Shown: positions 16,914-26,068, counted from the stretch's first letter. The stretch is DNA of 64,000 nucleotides from CAZMGG01 sp964565715 (GCA_964565715.1 CAZMGG010000001.1:1-64000), one strand, 5' to 3'. The notes: a model not told the origin generated them from the letters alone. Numbers and translations are program-made.

Positions 16914-17776
16914 GCGCGCCTCCGGCGGCGGCGGGCCTCGGTGCCGGCGAGATCGCCGTCCGCTCGCAGTCGAACTTCCTGGTGTCCTTCCTGTTCCTGT
17001 CGGCGGAACGGCGGCGCGGGCTGGCGGCGGTCTACGCGTTCTGCCGCGTCGCCGACGATGCCGTCGACGAGGCGGTGGATGCGGCGGTGGCCGAACAGGG
17101 CGTCGCGTTCTGGCGGCGTGAGCTCGAGGCGGCGGCCGACGGCACGCCGGTCACCGCGGTGGGCCGCGAGCTGCAGGCGGCGATGCGCGCGTTCGGCGTG
17201 CCGGCAGCGCCGCTGCACGCGCTGCTGGACGGCGTGCAGCGGGACGTGCGACCCGCGGGCTGCGCCGACCTGGCCGAATTGGAGGACTACTGCCGGAAGG
17301 TCGCCTCGGCGGTGGGGCTGGCCTGCCTGCCGGTGTTCGGCGTCGCCGGCGCCACCGCCGAACGCTACGCCGACCGGCTCGGGCTGGCGCTGCAGCTCAC
17401 CAACGTGCTGCGCGACCTGCGCCCGGACGCGGAGCAGGGCCGGGTCTACGTGCCCCGCGACTGGCTGCAGGCGTGCGGCGTCGCGCCGGAATGGCTGCGC
17501 CGGACGCCGCCGACGGCGCGGCCGGCGCTGGCGGCGCTGACCCGGCGCCTGCACGACGAGGCCGAGCGGCGCTTCGACGAGGCCACGGCGGCCCTGCGCG
17601 AACTGCCGCGCCGCGACCGGCGGCGGCTGCTGCCGGCCCGGGTGATGGGTGCGGTCTACCGCGCGATCCTGCGCCGGCTGCGGGCCCGTGGCGGGGACCT
17701 CGACGCACCGCGGGTGCGGCTGTCGAAGGCGACGAAGCTGTGGCTCGCCTGCCGCACGGCGCTGGGGCTCGGGTGA
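16910..17776 (+). CDS. hpnD: Presqualene diphosphate synthase HpnD
   Basis: 288 residues. It has the squalene/phytoene synthase aspartate motifs YAFCRVADDAVDEAVD and LQLTNVLRDLRPDAEQGRVY, plus YVPRDWLQACGV. HpnD condenses two farnesyl diphosphates to presqualene diphosphate, the first step of the HpnCDE route to squalene and hopanoids. ATG 16910 overlaps the hpnC stop (ATGA) and its own stop overlaps the hpnE GTG (GTGA), so the three proteins are translationally coupled. Squalene-hopene cyclase is not in this window. Confidence 0.92.
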   Translation: MSAPPAAAGLGAGEIAVRSQSNFLVSFLFLSAERRRGLAAVYAFCRVADDAVDEAVDAAVAEQGVAFWRRELEAAADGTPVTAVGRELQAAMRAFGVPAAPLHALLDGVQRDVRPAGCADLAELEDYCRKVASAVGLACLPVFGVAGATAERYADRLGLALQLTNVLRDLRPDAEQGRVYVPRDWLQACGVAPEWLRRTPPTARPALAALTRRLHDEAERRFDEATAALRELPRRDRRRLLPARVMGAVYRAILRRLRARGGDLDAPRVRLSKATKLWLACRTALGLG

Positions 17777-19080
17777 CCGGACGCGCGCTGGTGCTGGGCG
17801 GCGGTCTGGCCGGGATCGCCGCGGCGTTCCTGCTGGCCGATCGCGGCCACGCGGTGACCCTGCTGGAGTCGCACGGCTGGCTCGGCGGCCGCGCGTTCTC
17901 GTTCCACGATCGCGTGAGCGATGCGTGGCTCGACAACGGGCCGCACGTGATGCTCGGCTGCTACGCGGCGATGCGCGGGCTGCTGCGCCGGATCGGCAGC
18001 GAGGACGGGTTCGCCGCCGCGGCGGCGCTGACGGTGGCCTATCGCGAAGCCGGCGGCAGGGCGTCACGGCTGCGGCTGCGGCGCTGGCCGGTGCCGCTGG
18101 CGATGCCGTTCGGCCTGTTCGGGCTGCCGCTGGGCTTCGGTGGCCGGCTGCGCGCGCTGCGCGGGCTGCTGGCGTCGCTGCGGCGGCCGCCGGCGGACTG
18201 GACGGTGCAGCGCTGGATGGAGCGGAAGGGCCAGATCGGCGGCCCGGACCGCTTCTTCTGGGTGCCGCTCTGCCGCGCGGTGATGAACGCCGAGCCCGGC
18301 GAGGCCTCGGCCATGCTGTTCCTCGCCACGCTGCGGGAGGCGTTCTCGGGTGCGGCGGCGAACGGCGCGATCTGGGTGCCGGCGCGGCCCTGGCGCGAGC
18401 TGGTGGACGTGCCGGCGCAGCGGGCGCTGGCGGCAGCCGGGGTCGCGGTGCGGCTCGGCGCGCGGGTGGCGGCGCTGGAACGGGCCGGCGCGCGGGTGGC
18501 GGCGGTGGTGCTCGGCAGCGGCGAACGGCTGGCGGTGGCGGACGGCGACGTGTTGGTGTCGGCGTTGCCCTGGCACGCGCTGGCGCGGCTGTTGGGGGAA
18601 CCGGCGCCGGCGTTCGGCCGGGTGCAGGGCTCGCCGATCGTCAGCGCCCACTTCCAGGTGGCGGACGGCGCGCCGCCGCTGCCCGACGACGGTCCGCTGG
18701 TGGCGCTGGTGGACGGCGAGCCGTTCCACTTCGTGTGCCGCACGCCGGGCGGCGATCCGCGGCGGTTTGCGGTGTTGTCCGGCGGCGGCCGGGTGTTCGA
18801 CGGGATGTCGGTGGACGCGATCGAGCGGGCGGCGCGGGCGCAGCTCGCGCGGCACTATCCGGAGTGGGGGGAGGAAGTGGCGGCGACGGTGCGGATCAGC
18901 AAGGAGGCGCGGGCGACCATCCTGCCCGCGCCGGCCGCGCTGGCGCTGCGGCCGTCGCCCGGCGTCCTGGCGGGCGGGCCGGGGAATCTGCGGGTGTGCG
19001 GGGACTGGACCGCGTGCGGGTTGCCGTCGACGCTGGAGGGTGCGGTGCGTTCGGCGGCGTTGGCGCTGCGGGAAGCCTGA
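17773..19080 (+). CDS. hpnE: Hydroxysqualene dehydroxylase HpnE
   Basis: 435 residues from GTG 17773. An FAD-binding Rossmann start LVLGGGLAGIAAAFLLADRG (GxGxxG) is followed by LLESHGWLGGRAFSFHD, typical of the amine-oxidase/phytoene-desaturase-like superfamily. The C-terminal FAD contact is seen in NLRVCGDWTACGLPSTLEGA. HpnE reduces hydroxysqualene to squalene. Position and overlap with hpnC and hpnD settle the identity. It is the last gene before the 160-base repeat array. Confidence 0.92.
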   Translation: MTGRALVLGGGLAGIAAAFLLADRGHAVTLLESHGWLGGRAFSFHDRVSDAWLDNGPHVMLGCYAAMRGLLRRIGSEDGFAAAAALTVAYREAGGRASRLRLRRWPVPLAMPFGLFGLPLGFGGRLRALRGLLASLRRPPADWTVQRWMERKGQIGGPDRFFWVPLCRAVMNAEPGEASAMLFLATLREAFSGAAANGAIWVPARPWRELVDVPAQRALAAAGVAVRLGARVAALERAGARVAAVVLGSGERLAVADGDVLVSALPWHALARLLGEPAPAFGRVQGSPIVSAHFQVADGAPPLPDDGPLVALVDGEPFHFVCRTPGGDPRRFAVLSGGGRVFDGMSVDAIERAARAQLARHYPEWGEEVAATVRISKEARATILPAPAALALRPSPGVLAGGPGNLRVCGDWTACGLPSTLEGAVRSAALALREA

Positions 19081-19091
19081 CTCGCGTCGCC

Positions 19092-19624
19092 CGCGCCGCC
19101 GCGCGCAGCGCGGCGACGCGGGCGACTTGATTGCGCACTAATTCTAAGTTAAGGCACAACACAGAGTTACGCCGCCCGTCCCGACGGCCCCAACCGCCGT
19201 CCCGGCAGCCCCAACCCGCCTTCTTCGACGGCGGCCCAGCCGCGCGCCGTCGCGCGCCGCGTGGCGGCGCACGGCGACGCGGCGATCTTGATTGCGCACC
19301 AATTCTAAGCGAAGTCGCAACACAGGGTTACGCCGCCCGCCGCGACGGCCCCAACCGCCGTCCCGGCAGCCCCCAACCTGCCTACTTCGACGGCGGCCCA
19401 ACCGTGCGACGTCGCGCGCCGCGTGGCGGCGCGCGGCGACGCGGGCGACTTGATTGCGCACTAATTCTAAGCGAAGGCACAACACAGGGTTACGCCGCCC
19501 GTCGCGACGGCCCCAACTGCCGTCCCGGCAGCCCCCAAACCGCGCTCTTCGACGGCGGCCCAACCGCGCGCCGTCGCGCTTGGCGTGGCGCCGCCCGCGA
19601 GCTTGATTGCGCACTAATCCTAAC
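19092..19624. repeat. Tandem array of ~160-base repeats, three units plus partial ends
   Basis: Units begin with CTTGATTGCGCACTAATTCT at 19126, 19287 (CAC-C-AATTC variant), 19449 and, truncated, 19602, giving spacings of 161, 162 and 153 bases. A partial unit end precedes the first (about 19092-19125). Each unit has an AT-containing head (TAATTCTAAG), a TACGCCGCCCG segment, then two inverted GACGG(C)...(G)CCGTC pairs that can form hairpins. Length differences that are not multiples of three, and a frame switch inside unit 1, argue against a repeated protein. It fills most of the 648 bases between hpnE and the convergent HEAT-VWA gene. Role unknown: structured RNA, recombination substrate or transcription-termination cluster are all possible. 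Confidence 0.88.
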
Positions 19625-19728
19625 CATCGTCGGAGCAACGGGTTGCGGCATCGCCCCCCTTCCGGCCACGGGCACTGCGGGCGGCGGGCGCCGCGGGGCG
19701 GCGGATCGGAACCCGGGCGTTGCCGACC

Positions 19729-21438
19729 CTACTCCACGTGGATGTGCCGGCCGCCGTTCTCCTCGGCGAGCAGGCGCAGGAAGTCGGTGGCGTTCTTCTC
19801 GCCGAACGTCACGCAGTGGATCGTGATCTTGCGCAACCCGTTGGTCTCCCGCACGCGCCGGCGGATCTCGTCCTGGTCGGTGACGTCGCCCCAGCTCGGC
19901 GCGCCGTCGCTCAGCACGTACATCGTGTCGAAGCCCGCCTCGTAGTACTTGTCGTACAACCCACGCCCGCCGAAACCGAGCGCCTTGTCGAGCGCCCCGT
20001 ACAGATTCGTCGGCCCGCTCGGCTTCAGCCCGTCCAGGAAGCTGCCCAGCAGGTCGTCGCGGGCGCCGTCGTCGAGCTTGACCAGGGCCGGCTTGCCCTC
20101 GCGGTCCTGCCGCCAGGTGCGCACCTCGTCGCTGAACACCACCGCGTTGAACAGGGCGCCGTCGGGCAGCGACATCACGATCTTCTTCATCTCGGCGACC
20201 ACCAGCGCCGCCTTGGTGGTCGGCTCGCCGGCCCGCGCGCCGGTGGTGGTGGCCTTGAGCTGCACCGGTTCCGCCATCGAGCCGGAGAAGTCCAGCACGA
20301 ACAGCACGCGGTCGCTGCGGATCTCCAGGTTGAAGAACTTCTGGTACTTGTTGGCCTGCTTCGGCTCCTCGCCCGGCGCTGCCTTCGGCCGAACGGTGAA
20401 GCTCGCGCCCTCGGCCTTCCAGAACTCCTGCCAGGGCGCGGCGCTGCCGAGCACGACGGTCTGGCCGGTGAGGCCTTCCAGGATCTCGTGCAGGCGCACG
20501 TCCATCGCCCACGGGTCCTTCTTGCGCTGCAGCTCGGCGGCGAGACCCTCGATCAGGGCCGGGATCACCGGCTTGCAGCGCAGGTTGGCCAGCGCGAACG
20601 CCGCCGCCGAGCGCACCTGCCAGACCTTGTCCTTGATCAGCAGCTCCTTCAGCTTGTCGACGACGCGGTCGCGGGTGGCCAGCAGCTCGCCCTGCGGCGC
20701 CTGGCCCGCGGTCTCGTCGACGTGGGGCTGCAGGGCGGTGCCGAGCGAACTGGCGGCGGCGATGCGCACGTTGGGCTCGCTGTCGCGCAGCAGTTCCAGC
20801 AGGTCCGGCACGGTCTCCAGGGCGGCGTCGCCGGCCATGGCGTTCACCGCGAACACCCGCAGGTCGGCGGGCATGGTGCGGGCGGCGCGGGCCAGCTCCA
20901 TCTTCGCCTCGAGGCTCTGGTGGCTGCCGAGGATGCGCAGCACGGCGGCGGCGCGGAGCTGGTCGTCGTTCCTGCCGGCGGCGCGCACGCCCTTGGCCGA
21001 CAGGTGCGCCAGCAGGAACGGCACGATGCCGGGGCCGTCCATCCGGCTGAGCTGCTGCCGGGCCAGGGCCTGCACGCGCCATGGCTGCAGCTCGCGCTGG
21101 AAGTCGACCAGCTCGGTGGAGGACGAGGCGCCAGGCGGCGCCGGCAGGAGCCAGGCGGCCTCGAACAGCCGCTGCGCCGCACCCAGCGTGTTCCACTTCG
21201 CCATGCGGGCGAAGCGCTCCTCGACGGCGGTCAGCGCCGCGTGGTCCAGTTCGCCGCCCTTCATCAGCCGGAAGGCGCCGCTCTTGTAGTCGCGCAGCCA
21301 GCTCTCGAAGTCGGCGAGGTCCTGCAGTTGCGGCGCGTCGGCGGCCGGCGGGTCCTGGGCCCGCAGGGCCACGACGGCCGGGAACAGCAGGGCGATGGCG
21401 GTGAGGGCGGCGGCGGATGGGCGCATCGGGCCGCGCAT
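19729..21438 (-). CDS. Secreted HEAT-repeat plus von Willebrand A (VWA) protein
   Basis: 569 residues from ATG 21438 (ATG 21426 is an equal alternative). Signal peptide MRPSAAALTAIALLFPAVVA then LRAQDPP. HEAT-like repeats occupy ~90-340 (LLELLRDSEPNVRIAAASSL, LLIKDKVWQVRSAAAFALAN). A VWA domain follows at ~370-569 with the MIDAS motif DFSGSM, the T of GPTNLYGAL and D of VLSDGAPSWGD. MIDAS residues bind a metal and a ligand. The layout is the same as in the protein at 45327-47330, so the two are paralogs. Likely periplasmic or extracellular; partner unknown. Confidence 0.85.
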   Translation of the reverse strand: MRGPMRPSAAALTAIALLFPAVVALRAQDPPAADAPQLQDLADFESWLRDYKSGAFRLMKGGELDHAALTAVEERFARMAKWNTLGAAQRLFEAAWLLPAPPGASSSTELVDFQRELQPWRVQALARQQLSRMDGPGIVPFLLAHLSAKGVRAAGRNDDQLRAAAVLRILGSHQSLEAKMELARAARTMPADLRVFAVNAMAGDAALETVPDLLELLRDSEPNVRIAAASSLGTALQPHVDETAGQAPQGELLATRDRVVDKLKELLIKDKVWQVRSAAAFALANLRCKPVIPALIEGLAAELQRKKDPWAMDVRLHEILEGLTGQTVVLGSAAPWQEFWKAEGASFTVRPKAAPGEEPKQANKYQKFFNLEIRSDRVLFVLDFSGSMAEPVQLKATTTGARAGEPTTKAALVVAEMKKIVMSLPDGALFNAVVFSDEVRTWRQDREGKPALVKLDDGARDDLLGSFLDGLKPSGPTNLYGALDKALGFGGRGLYDKYYEAGFDTMYVLSDGAPSWGDVTDQDEIRRRVRETNGLRKITIHCVTFGEKNATDFLRLLAEENGGRHIHVE

Positions 21439-21569
21439 GGTAGCAGCAGGCGGCCGGGGCGGGCGACACGCGGCCGCGCCGTCGATTCCCTCAACAAGGG
21501 GCGCCGGTGCTGCCGATGGATCCGACGGCCCGTCCCAGCCCGGGACCGGTGCCGGTCGAGGCAACCCCC

Positions 21570-22373
21570 ATGAACCCCAGCGATCTGACCGTGGAGCTGC
21601 AGGAACTCTCCGCCGCGGTGACCGGCACCACCCTGCTGTTCGCCGCCCCCGATGTCAGCGTGCCCGGCGCCCAGCGCGCCGCGTTCGGCCCGCCGGCGCC
21701 CGGCGTCGAGGCCGCCGAGTCGCCCGACGGCACCCTGCGCGAGTACTGCGACGGCGGCGTCGACGTCGTGCTGGGCCACTTCGCCCTGGAACGCTGCCAG
21801 GACCCCGCGGCGGTGCTGCGGGTGTGGCGGCGGGTGCTGCGGGAGGGCGGCCGGCTGGTGTTGGTGCTGCGCGCGGCCGCGGCGCCGCGGGCCGGCGACC
21901 AGCGGCAGAGCTTCACGCCGGGCTACCTGGTGTCGCTGCTGAACGCGGTGGGCGGCTTCCAGGTGATGGCCCTGGAGGAACTGTGGCCCGGGCGCAGCTA
22001 CGTGCTGCGGGCCGAACGGCTGGCCGTCGCCGAGGTGCGCATGCCGCTCGGCAGCGTGGCGCCGGCGGTGGCGGAGAAGGCGCGGCTGCTGCCCGCCGCC
22101 AAGGCCGAGCTGTGCTTCCAGGTCGGCGTGATGATGCTGCAGAGCGACGAGCCGGCGCTGGCCGAGCAGTGCTTCCGGCGGACGCTGGCCAGCGAGCGCA
22201 GCGATCCCGAGACGATCTTCGCGCTCGGCATGAGCCAGTTCGGCCAGGGCCGGCATGGCGAGGCGCTGGTGGAGGTCGAACGGGCGCTGGCGATGCGGCC
22301 CGACGACCGCGAACTGCAGCGCTGGGCGGTGGTGCTGCGCCGGACGGTGGCCGCGCCCGCGGGCGCGGTCTGA
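21570..22373 (+). CDS. Degenerate class I methyltransferase-like domain with C-terminal TPR
   Basis: 267 residues from ATG 21570; ATGs at 21507 and 21516 are alternatives. Residues ~55-150 match the middle of a Methyltransf_11-type domain: DVVLGHFALERCQDP, then AAVLRVWRRVLREGGRLVLV. The glycine-rich SAM motif I (ExGxGxG) is not visible, so catalysis is doubtful. Residues ~180-260 form two TPR-like units (KAELCFQVGVMMLQSDEPAL, LVEVERALAMRPDDRELQRW). It is divergent from the HEAT-VWA gene and 50 bases before the MgtC-family gene. Confidence 0.6.
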   Translation: MNPSDLTVELQELSAAVTGTTLLFAAPDVSVPGAQRAAFGPPAPGVEAAESPDGTLREYCDGGVDVVLGHFALERCQDPAAVLRVWRRVLREGGRLVLVLRAAAAPRAGDQRQSFTPGYLVSLLNAVGGFQVMALEELWPGRSYVLRAERLAVAEVRMPLGSVAPAVAEKARLLPAAKAELCFQVGVMMLQSDEPALAEQCFRRTLASERSDPETIFALGMSQFGQGRHGEALVEVERALAMRPDDRELQRWAVVLRRTVAAPAGAV

Positions 22374-22423
22374 CCCGAGCTGTGCTTGGCGGGCACTGCG
22401 GCGCCGGCTAGCCTCCGAAGCCC

Positions 22424-23101
22424 ATGCCAGCCACCCTCGCGCTCGTCGCCGATGCCACCTTCGCCATCGACGGCGAGCACCTGCTGGGACTGGGGCTGGC
22501 CACGCTGGCCGGCGCGCTGATCGGCGCCGAGCGGGAGTACCGCGACCGGGCCGCCGGTTTCCGCACGATCATCTTCATCTGCGTCGGCGCGGCGCTCTTC
22601 ACGATCGTCAGCCACGCCATCGCCCTGGCCCACGACAAGGATCCGACGCGGATCGCGGCCAACGTGGTGAGCGGCGTCGGCTTCCTCGGTGCCGGCGTGA
22701 TCCTGCGCGACGGCGGCAGGGTCATGGGGCTGACGACGGCGGCGATCATCTGGCTGGCGGCGGCGTTGGGCCTCGGCTTCGGCGCCGGGCAGTATGGCCT
22801 CGCCCTCGCGGCCACCGGGCTGACCCTCGTGGTGCTGGTGGTGTTCCCCCTGATCGAGCGGCGGATCGACGGGCTGCGTGAGACCCGGACCTACGAGGTC
22901 GTGTGTTTGCGGAGCGCCGAGAAGTTCCGCCAGCTCGAGCAGGCGTTCCGCGACTGCGGCCTGCGGGTGCGCAGCCACAAGGAGATGAAGCGCGGCGAGG
23001 AGATGATCGGCGTGTGGGAGGCGGTCGGGCACCGCCGCAACCACGACCAGATCATGGATCGCCTGTTCCGGGACGACGCGGTCCGCGAACTCCGGATGTG
23101 A
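22424..23101 (+). CDS. MgtC/SapB family membrane protein
   Basis: 225 residues. The hydrophobic N-terminal half (~20-150) has the family signatures LATLAGALIGAEREYRDRAA and then GFRTIIFICVGAALF, followed by VVSGVGFLGAGVILRDGG and GLTTAAIIWLAAALG. The C-terminal ~80 residues form a soluble ACT-like domain (TYEVVCLRSAEKFRQLEQAF). MgtC-type proteins help growth at low Mg2+ and in some bacteria modulate ATP synthase or act in acid survival; which applies here cannot be seen. No Mg2+ transporter gene is adjacent. Confidence 0.88.
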   Translation: MPATLALVADATFAIDGEHLLGLGLATLAGALIGAEREYRDRAAGFRTIIFICVGAALFTIVSHAIALAHDKDPTRIAANVVSGVGFLGAGVILRDGGRVMGLTTAAIIWLAAALGLGFGAGQYGLALAATGLTLVVLVVFPLIERRIDGLRETRTYEVVCLRSAEKFRQLEQAFRDCGLRVRSHKEMKRGEEMIGVWEAVGHRRNHDQIMDRLFRDDAVRELRM

Positions 23102-23258
23102 GCGGGGGCCGCAGGTCCCATCCCATGGCCCCGACGCCGCCGCGTTTGCGCCGCAGCGTGCCCGTCCGAGGGGCGCGGCTTTGCAGGGGGCCGGAAAGCG
23201 GGTCACAATCCTCCGGTCGCGCGCGGCGCTCCCACCGCGTGCCCTGCCGACCTTGCCC

Positions 23259-24605
23259 ATGCGTTCCACCCCCTGCCTGATGCTCGCCGTTGCCGCGCTG
23301 GCGACGGGGCTCGCCGCCCAGTCCGTGTCGCCGCAGCTGCAGATCCCGTCGCCGCTGCTGCCGGCGCACACGCAGCCGGTGCGCTGCCTGACCCCGGCCC
23401 GCGGCATCGGCCCCGGCTCGCCGATGGACCATCCGGACTGCGACCAGACCCAGACCAATCCGAGCGCCGCCTACGCGCCGACCTTCCTCTACCGGATCCC
23501 GGTGGTGGTGCACGTGATCGCCAGCAGCTCCGGGCAGGGCAACCTGAGCAACACGCTGGTGCAGAGCCAGATCACGGTGCTGAACGAGGACTTCCGGGCG
23601 ATGGCCGGGACCCCGGGCGCCGCCGGCGTCGACACGATGATCGAGTTCTTCCTGGCGACCACCGATCCGAACGGCCAGCCGACCACCGGCATCGTCCGCC
23701 ACACCAACAACACCTGGTACCAGGACAACGGCAGCTACTGGAACAGCATCGCCTGGAACACCTCGCGCTACCTGAACATCTACACCAACGACGTCGGCAA
23801 TGGCGGCATCCTCGGCTACGTGCCCGGCCTGCCGCAGGGCGGCCAGACGCTGGGCACCAACGCCGACCGCGTGGTGATCCACTGGAGCGTGTTCGGGCGG
23901 CCGGGGCTGGGCGGCGCGCCCTACAACGGCGGTCGCACCTGCACCCATGAGGTGGCGCACTACCTCGGTCTGTACCACACGTTCGACGGCGGTTGCGGCA
24001 GCACGACGGCGTGCCTGACCACCGGCGACCTGATCTGCGACACCAATCCCGAGCAGGCGCCGCGTTATGGCTGCCCGCTGGCGGCGGTGAGCTGCGGCAG
24101 CGTCGACCCGGTGCGCAACTACATGGACTACACCGACGATCTGTGCATGAACCACTTCACCGCGCAGCAGGCGCGGCGGATGCGGTGCACGATCCAGCGC
24201 TATCGGTCGAACCTGGCGATCGTCGGCAACTGTGCCACCGCCACCGCCGTGATCCGCAACGCCGGCGCCAACCTGAACCAGCACCAGGCGATCCCGCTGC
24301 GCATCGGCCAGCCCTGGAACGGCTCGGTGGTGCTGTTCGGCACCGGTTACCAGTTCGCGGCCCTTTATGGCTTCACCGGCCAGGCCAACGTGCCGTTCGG
24401 TCAGTGGCGGGTGCTGATCGACCTGCAGTCGCCGATCGTGTTCCAGCTGCCGTTCACCGGCAACGGCTTCGCGGCGAGCTGGGCGTTCACCGTGCCCAAC
24501 GATGTCAACCTGTGCGGGCTGCCGGTGACGACGCAGGCCCTGGTGTTCGGCGGGCTGCCGGACTTCGGGCTGACCAACGCCATGGACATGGTGGTCGGGA
24601 TCTGA
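23259..24605 (+). CDS. Secreted M43-type (pappalysin-like) zinc metalloprotease
   Basis: 448 residues from ATG 23259, signal peptide MRSTPCLMLAVAALATGLAA then AQS. The zinc site is HEVAHYLGLYHTF (HExxHxxGxxH) with its first His at about residue 230 and the Met-turn NYMDYTDDLC at ~287; both are the metzincin pattern of peptidase family M43. Disulfide-forming cysteines around it (CGSTTACLTTGDLICDT) are also family-typical. The last ~110 residues are a beta-domain shared with other secreted proteins here, ending LCGLPVTTQALVF. Predicted extracellular endopeptidase; substrate unknown. Confidence 0.9.
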   Translation: MRSTPCLMLAVAALATGLAAQSVSPQLQIPSPLLPAHTQPVRCLTPARGIGPGSPMDHPDCDQTQTNPSAAYAPTFLYRIPVVVHVIASSSGQGNLSNTLVQSQITVLNEDFRAMAGTPGAAGVDTMIEFFLATTDPNGQPTTGIVRHTNNTWYQDNGSYWNSIAWNTSRYLNIYTNDVGNGGILGYVPGLPQGGQTLGTNADRVVIHWSVFGRPGLGGAPYNGGRTCTHEVAHYLGLYHTFDGGCGSTTACLTTGDLICDTNPEQAPRYGCPLAAVSCGSVDPVRNYMDYTDDLCMNHFTAQQARRMRCTIQRYRSNLAIVGNCATATAVIRNAGANLNQHQAIPLRIGQPWNGSVVLFGTGYQFAALYGFTGQANVPFGQWRVLIDLQSPIVFQLPFTGNGFAASWAFTVPNDVNLCGLPVTTQALVFGGLPDFGLTNAMDMVVGI

Positions 24606-24615
24606 TTCCCGCGGC

Positions 24616-25539
24616 TCAGCGGGCCAGCGCCTCGGCCAGGGCGCCGTCGAGGGCCGGCTGACCGAAGGTGAAGCCGGCCGCCTGCAGCCGGCGCGGCGCC
24701 ACGCGCTGGCTCGCCAGCAGCAGGCCGTCGGCCAGTTCGCCGAACAGGAGCCGCGCCGCGAACGCGGGCAGCGGCAGGAACGCCGGCCGGTGCAGGGCCC
24801 GGCCGAGCGCGCGGGCGAAGGCGCGCTGCGGGACCGGTGCGGGGGCCACGGCATTGACCGGGCCGCGCAGGGTCGGCGTCGCCGCGGCGAAGCGGAACGC
24901 CGCCAGCAGGTCCGGCAGGCCGATCCAGCTGACGAACTGCCGGCCGTCGCCGACGGGGCCGCCGAGACCCAGCCGGAATGGCAGCAGCATCTTCGCCAGC
25001 GCGCCGCCATGGCGGGACAGCACCATGCCGATGCGCAGATGCACCACCCGCAGGCCTTGCTGGCGGGCCGGTTCGGCGGCCTGTTCCCAGGCGCGGCAGA
25101 CCTCGGCCAGGAAGTCCGCGCCCGGCGCGGAGTCCTCGTCGAGCAGCTCGTCGCCGCGATCGCCGTAGATGCCCACCGCCGAGGCGCAGAGCAGCACCGG
25201 CTTGCCTTGCGGCCGCGAGGGCAGGGCGGCCAGGGCCCTGGCGATGGTGGCGGTGCCGTCCACGCGGCTCTTCTGGATGCGTTCCTTGCGGGCCGCGGTC
25301 CAGCGCCCGCCGGCGACGCTCTCGCCGGCGAGATGCACCACCACGTCGGCCTCGGCGAGGCGCGGATCGTCGAGGCGGCCGGCCTTGGGATCCCAGGGGA
25401 TGGAATCCGGTGCTGTCGTGGGCGCGGCGCCCTCGTGCCGGCGGACGAGCTGCAGCACGCGTTCGCCTCGGGCGAGCAGGTCCGTCGCGAGGGCGGAGCC
25501 CACGAGGCCCGATGCGCCCGAGATCACCCAGGTGGCCAC
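24616..25539 (-). CDS. TIGR01777-family SDR epimerase (YfcH-like)
   Basis: 307 residues from GTG 25539. NAD(P)-binding start WVISGASGLVGSALATDLL (GxxGxxG). Family signatures follow: VVVHLAGESVAGGRWTAARK, CASAVGIYGDRGDELLDE, and FLAEVCRAWEQAA. The C-terminal DUF1731-like region has NAVAPAPVPQRAFARALGRA and LPLPAFAARLLFGELA. Members are predicted nucleoside-diphosphate-sugar epimerases of unknown substrate. The gene is convergent with the protease gene 10 bases away. Confidence 0.9.
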   Translation of the reverse strand: MATWVISGASGLVGSALATDLLARGERVLQLVRRHEGAAPTTAPDSIPWDPKAGRLDDPRLAEADVVVHLAGESVAGGRWTAARKERIQKSRVDGTATIARALAALPSRPQGKPVLLCASAVGIYGDRGDELLDEDSAPGADFLAEVCRAWEQAAEPARQQGLRVVHLRIGMVLSRHGGALAKMLLPFRLGLGGPVGDGRQFVSWIGLPDLLAAFRFAAATPTLRGPVNAVAPAPVPQRAFARALGRALHRPAFLPLPAFAARLLFGELADGLLLASQRVAPRRLQAAGFTFGQPALDGALAEALAR

Positions 25540-25626
25540 GATTCGCCAACCAGTACGCCCAAAGGCGCAGGCGATCCACCAGAATGCCCGCCTCGCGCAC
25601 GATCGCGCACCTCGAGGAGACCGATC

Positions 25627-26031
25627 ATGAAGACCGTCAAGTCCACGCTGCTCTCCGCCGCCGTCGCCGGGCTGCTGTTCGGCGCCACCGCCTGCACCAC
25701 CAAGGACGAGCCCGCTCCCGCGCCGGGCGCCGGAGCCGGCGCGCCCGCCGGTGGGGCGCCTGCCGCCAACCCCGTCGCCGACGTCGAGAAGCACGCCTGC
25801 AAGGGCATGAACTCGTGCAAGGGTCAGGGCGGCTGCAAGACCGACGCCAATGCCTGCACGGGCAAGAACGAGTGCAAGGGCAAGGGCGGCTGCGCCACCG
25901 TGGCCCATCACGGCTGCAAGGGCCAGAACGACTGCAAGGCCCAGGGCGGCTGCAAGTCCGGCGACAACGGCTGCGCCGGCAAGAACACGTGCAAGGGCAA
26001 GGGCGGCTGCGGCGTGCCCGTGAAGCACTAG
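25627..26031 (+). CDS. Cys-rich lipoprotein with four CxGxNxCKxxGGC repeats (bufferin-like?)
   Basis: 134 residues from ATG 25627 with GAGGAG upstream. A lipoprotein signal peptide ends ...LFGATAC, which would be lipidated. After a Pro/Ala/Gly linker, residues ~60-130 hold four repeats of a 13-residue motif: CKGMNSCKGQGGC, CTGKNECKGKGGC, CKGQNDCKAQGGC and CAGKNTCKGKGGC, giving 12 cysteines in a Lys-rich context. The pattern resembles small periplasmic Cys-rich proteins now grouped as BufA2-type bufferins (copper-binding peptides whose cysteines are modified by DUF692/MNIO enzymes). No DUF692 or DUF2063 partner is in the window, so modification is open. Metal binding is a family-based inference. 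Confidence 0.75.
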   Translation: MKTVKSTLLSAAVAGLLFGATACTTKDEPAPAPGAGAGAPAGGAPAANPVADVEKHACKGMNSCKGQGGCKTDANACTGKNECKGKGGCATVAHHGCKGQNDCKAQGGCKSGDNGCAGKNTCKGKGGCGVPVKH

Positions 26032-26068
26032 TCACCTGGCCGAGGGCGCCGGGGTAACATCCGGGCCG

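Noticed and set aside
19092..19624. CRISPR array
   Set aside because: Units are ~160 bases with no unique spacers between short repeats, and no cas genes are nearby.
19131..19826. Open frame through the 160-base repeat array encoding Arg/Pro-rich repeats
   Set aside because: Repeat units differ by non-triplet indels and the peptide changes frame within unit 1, so protein coding is not conserved.
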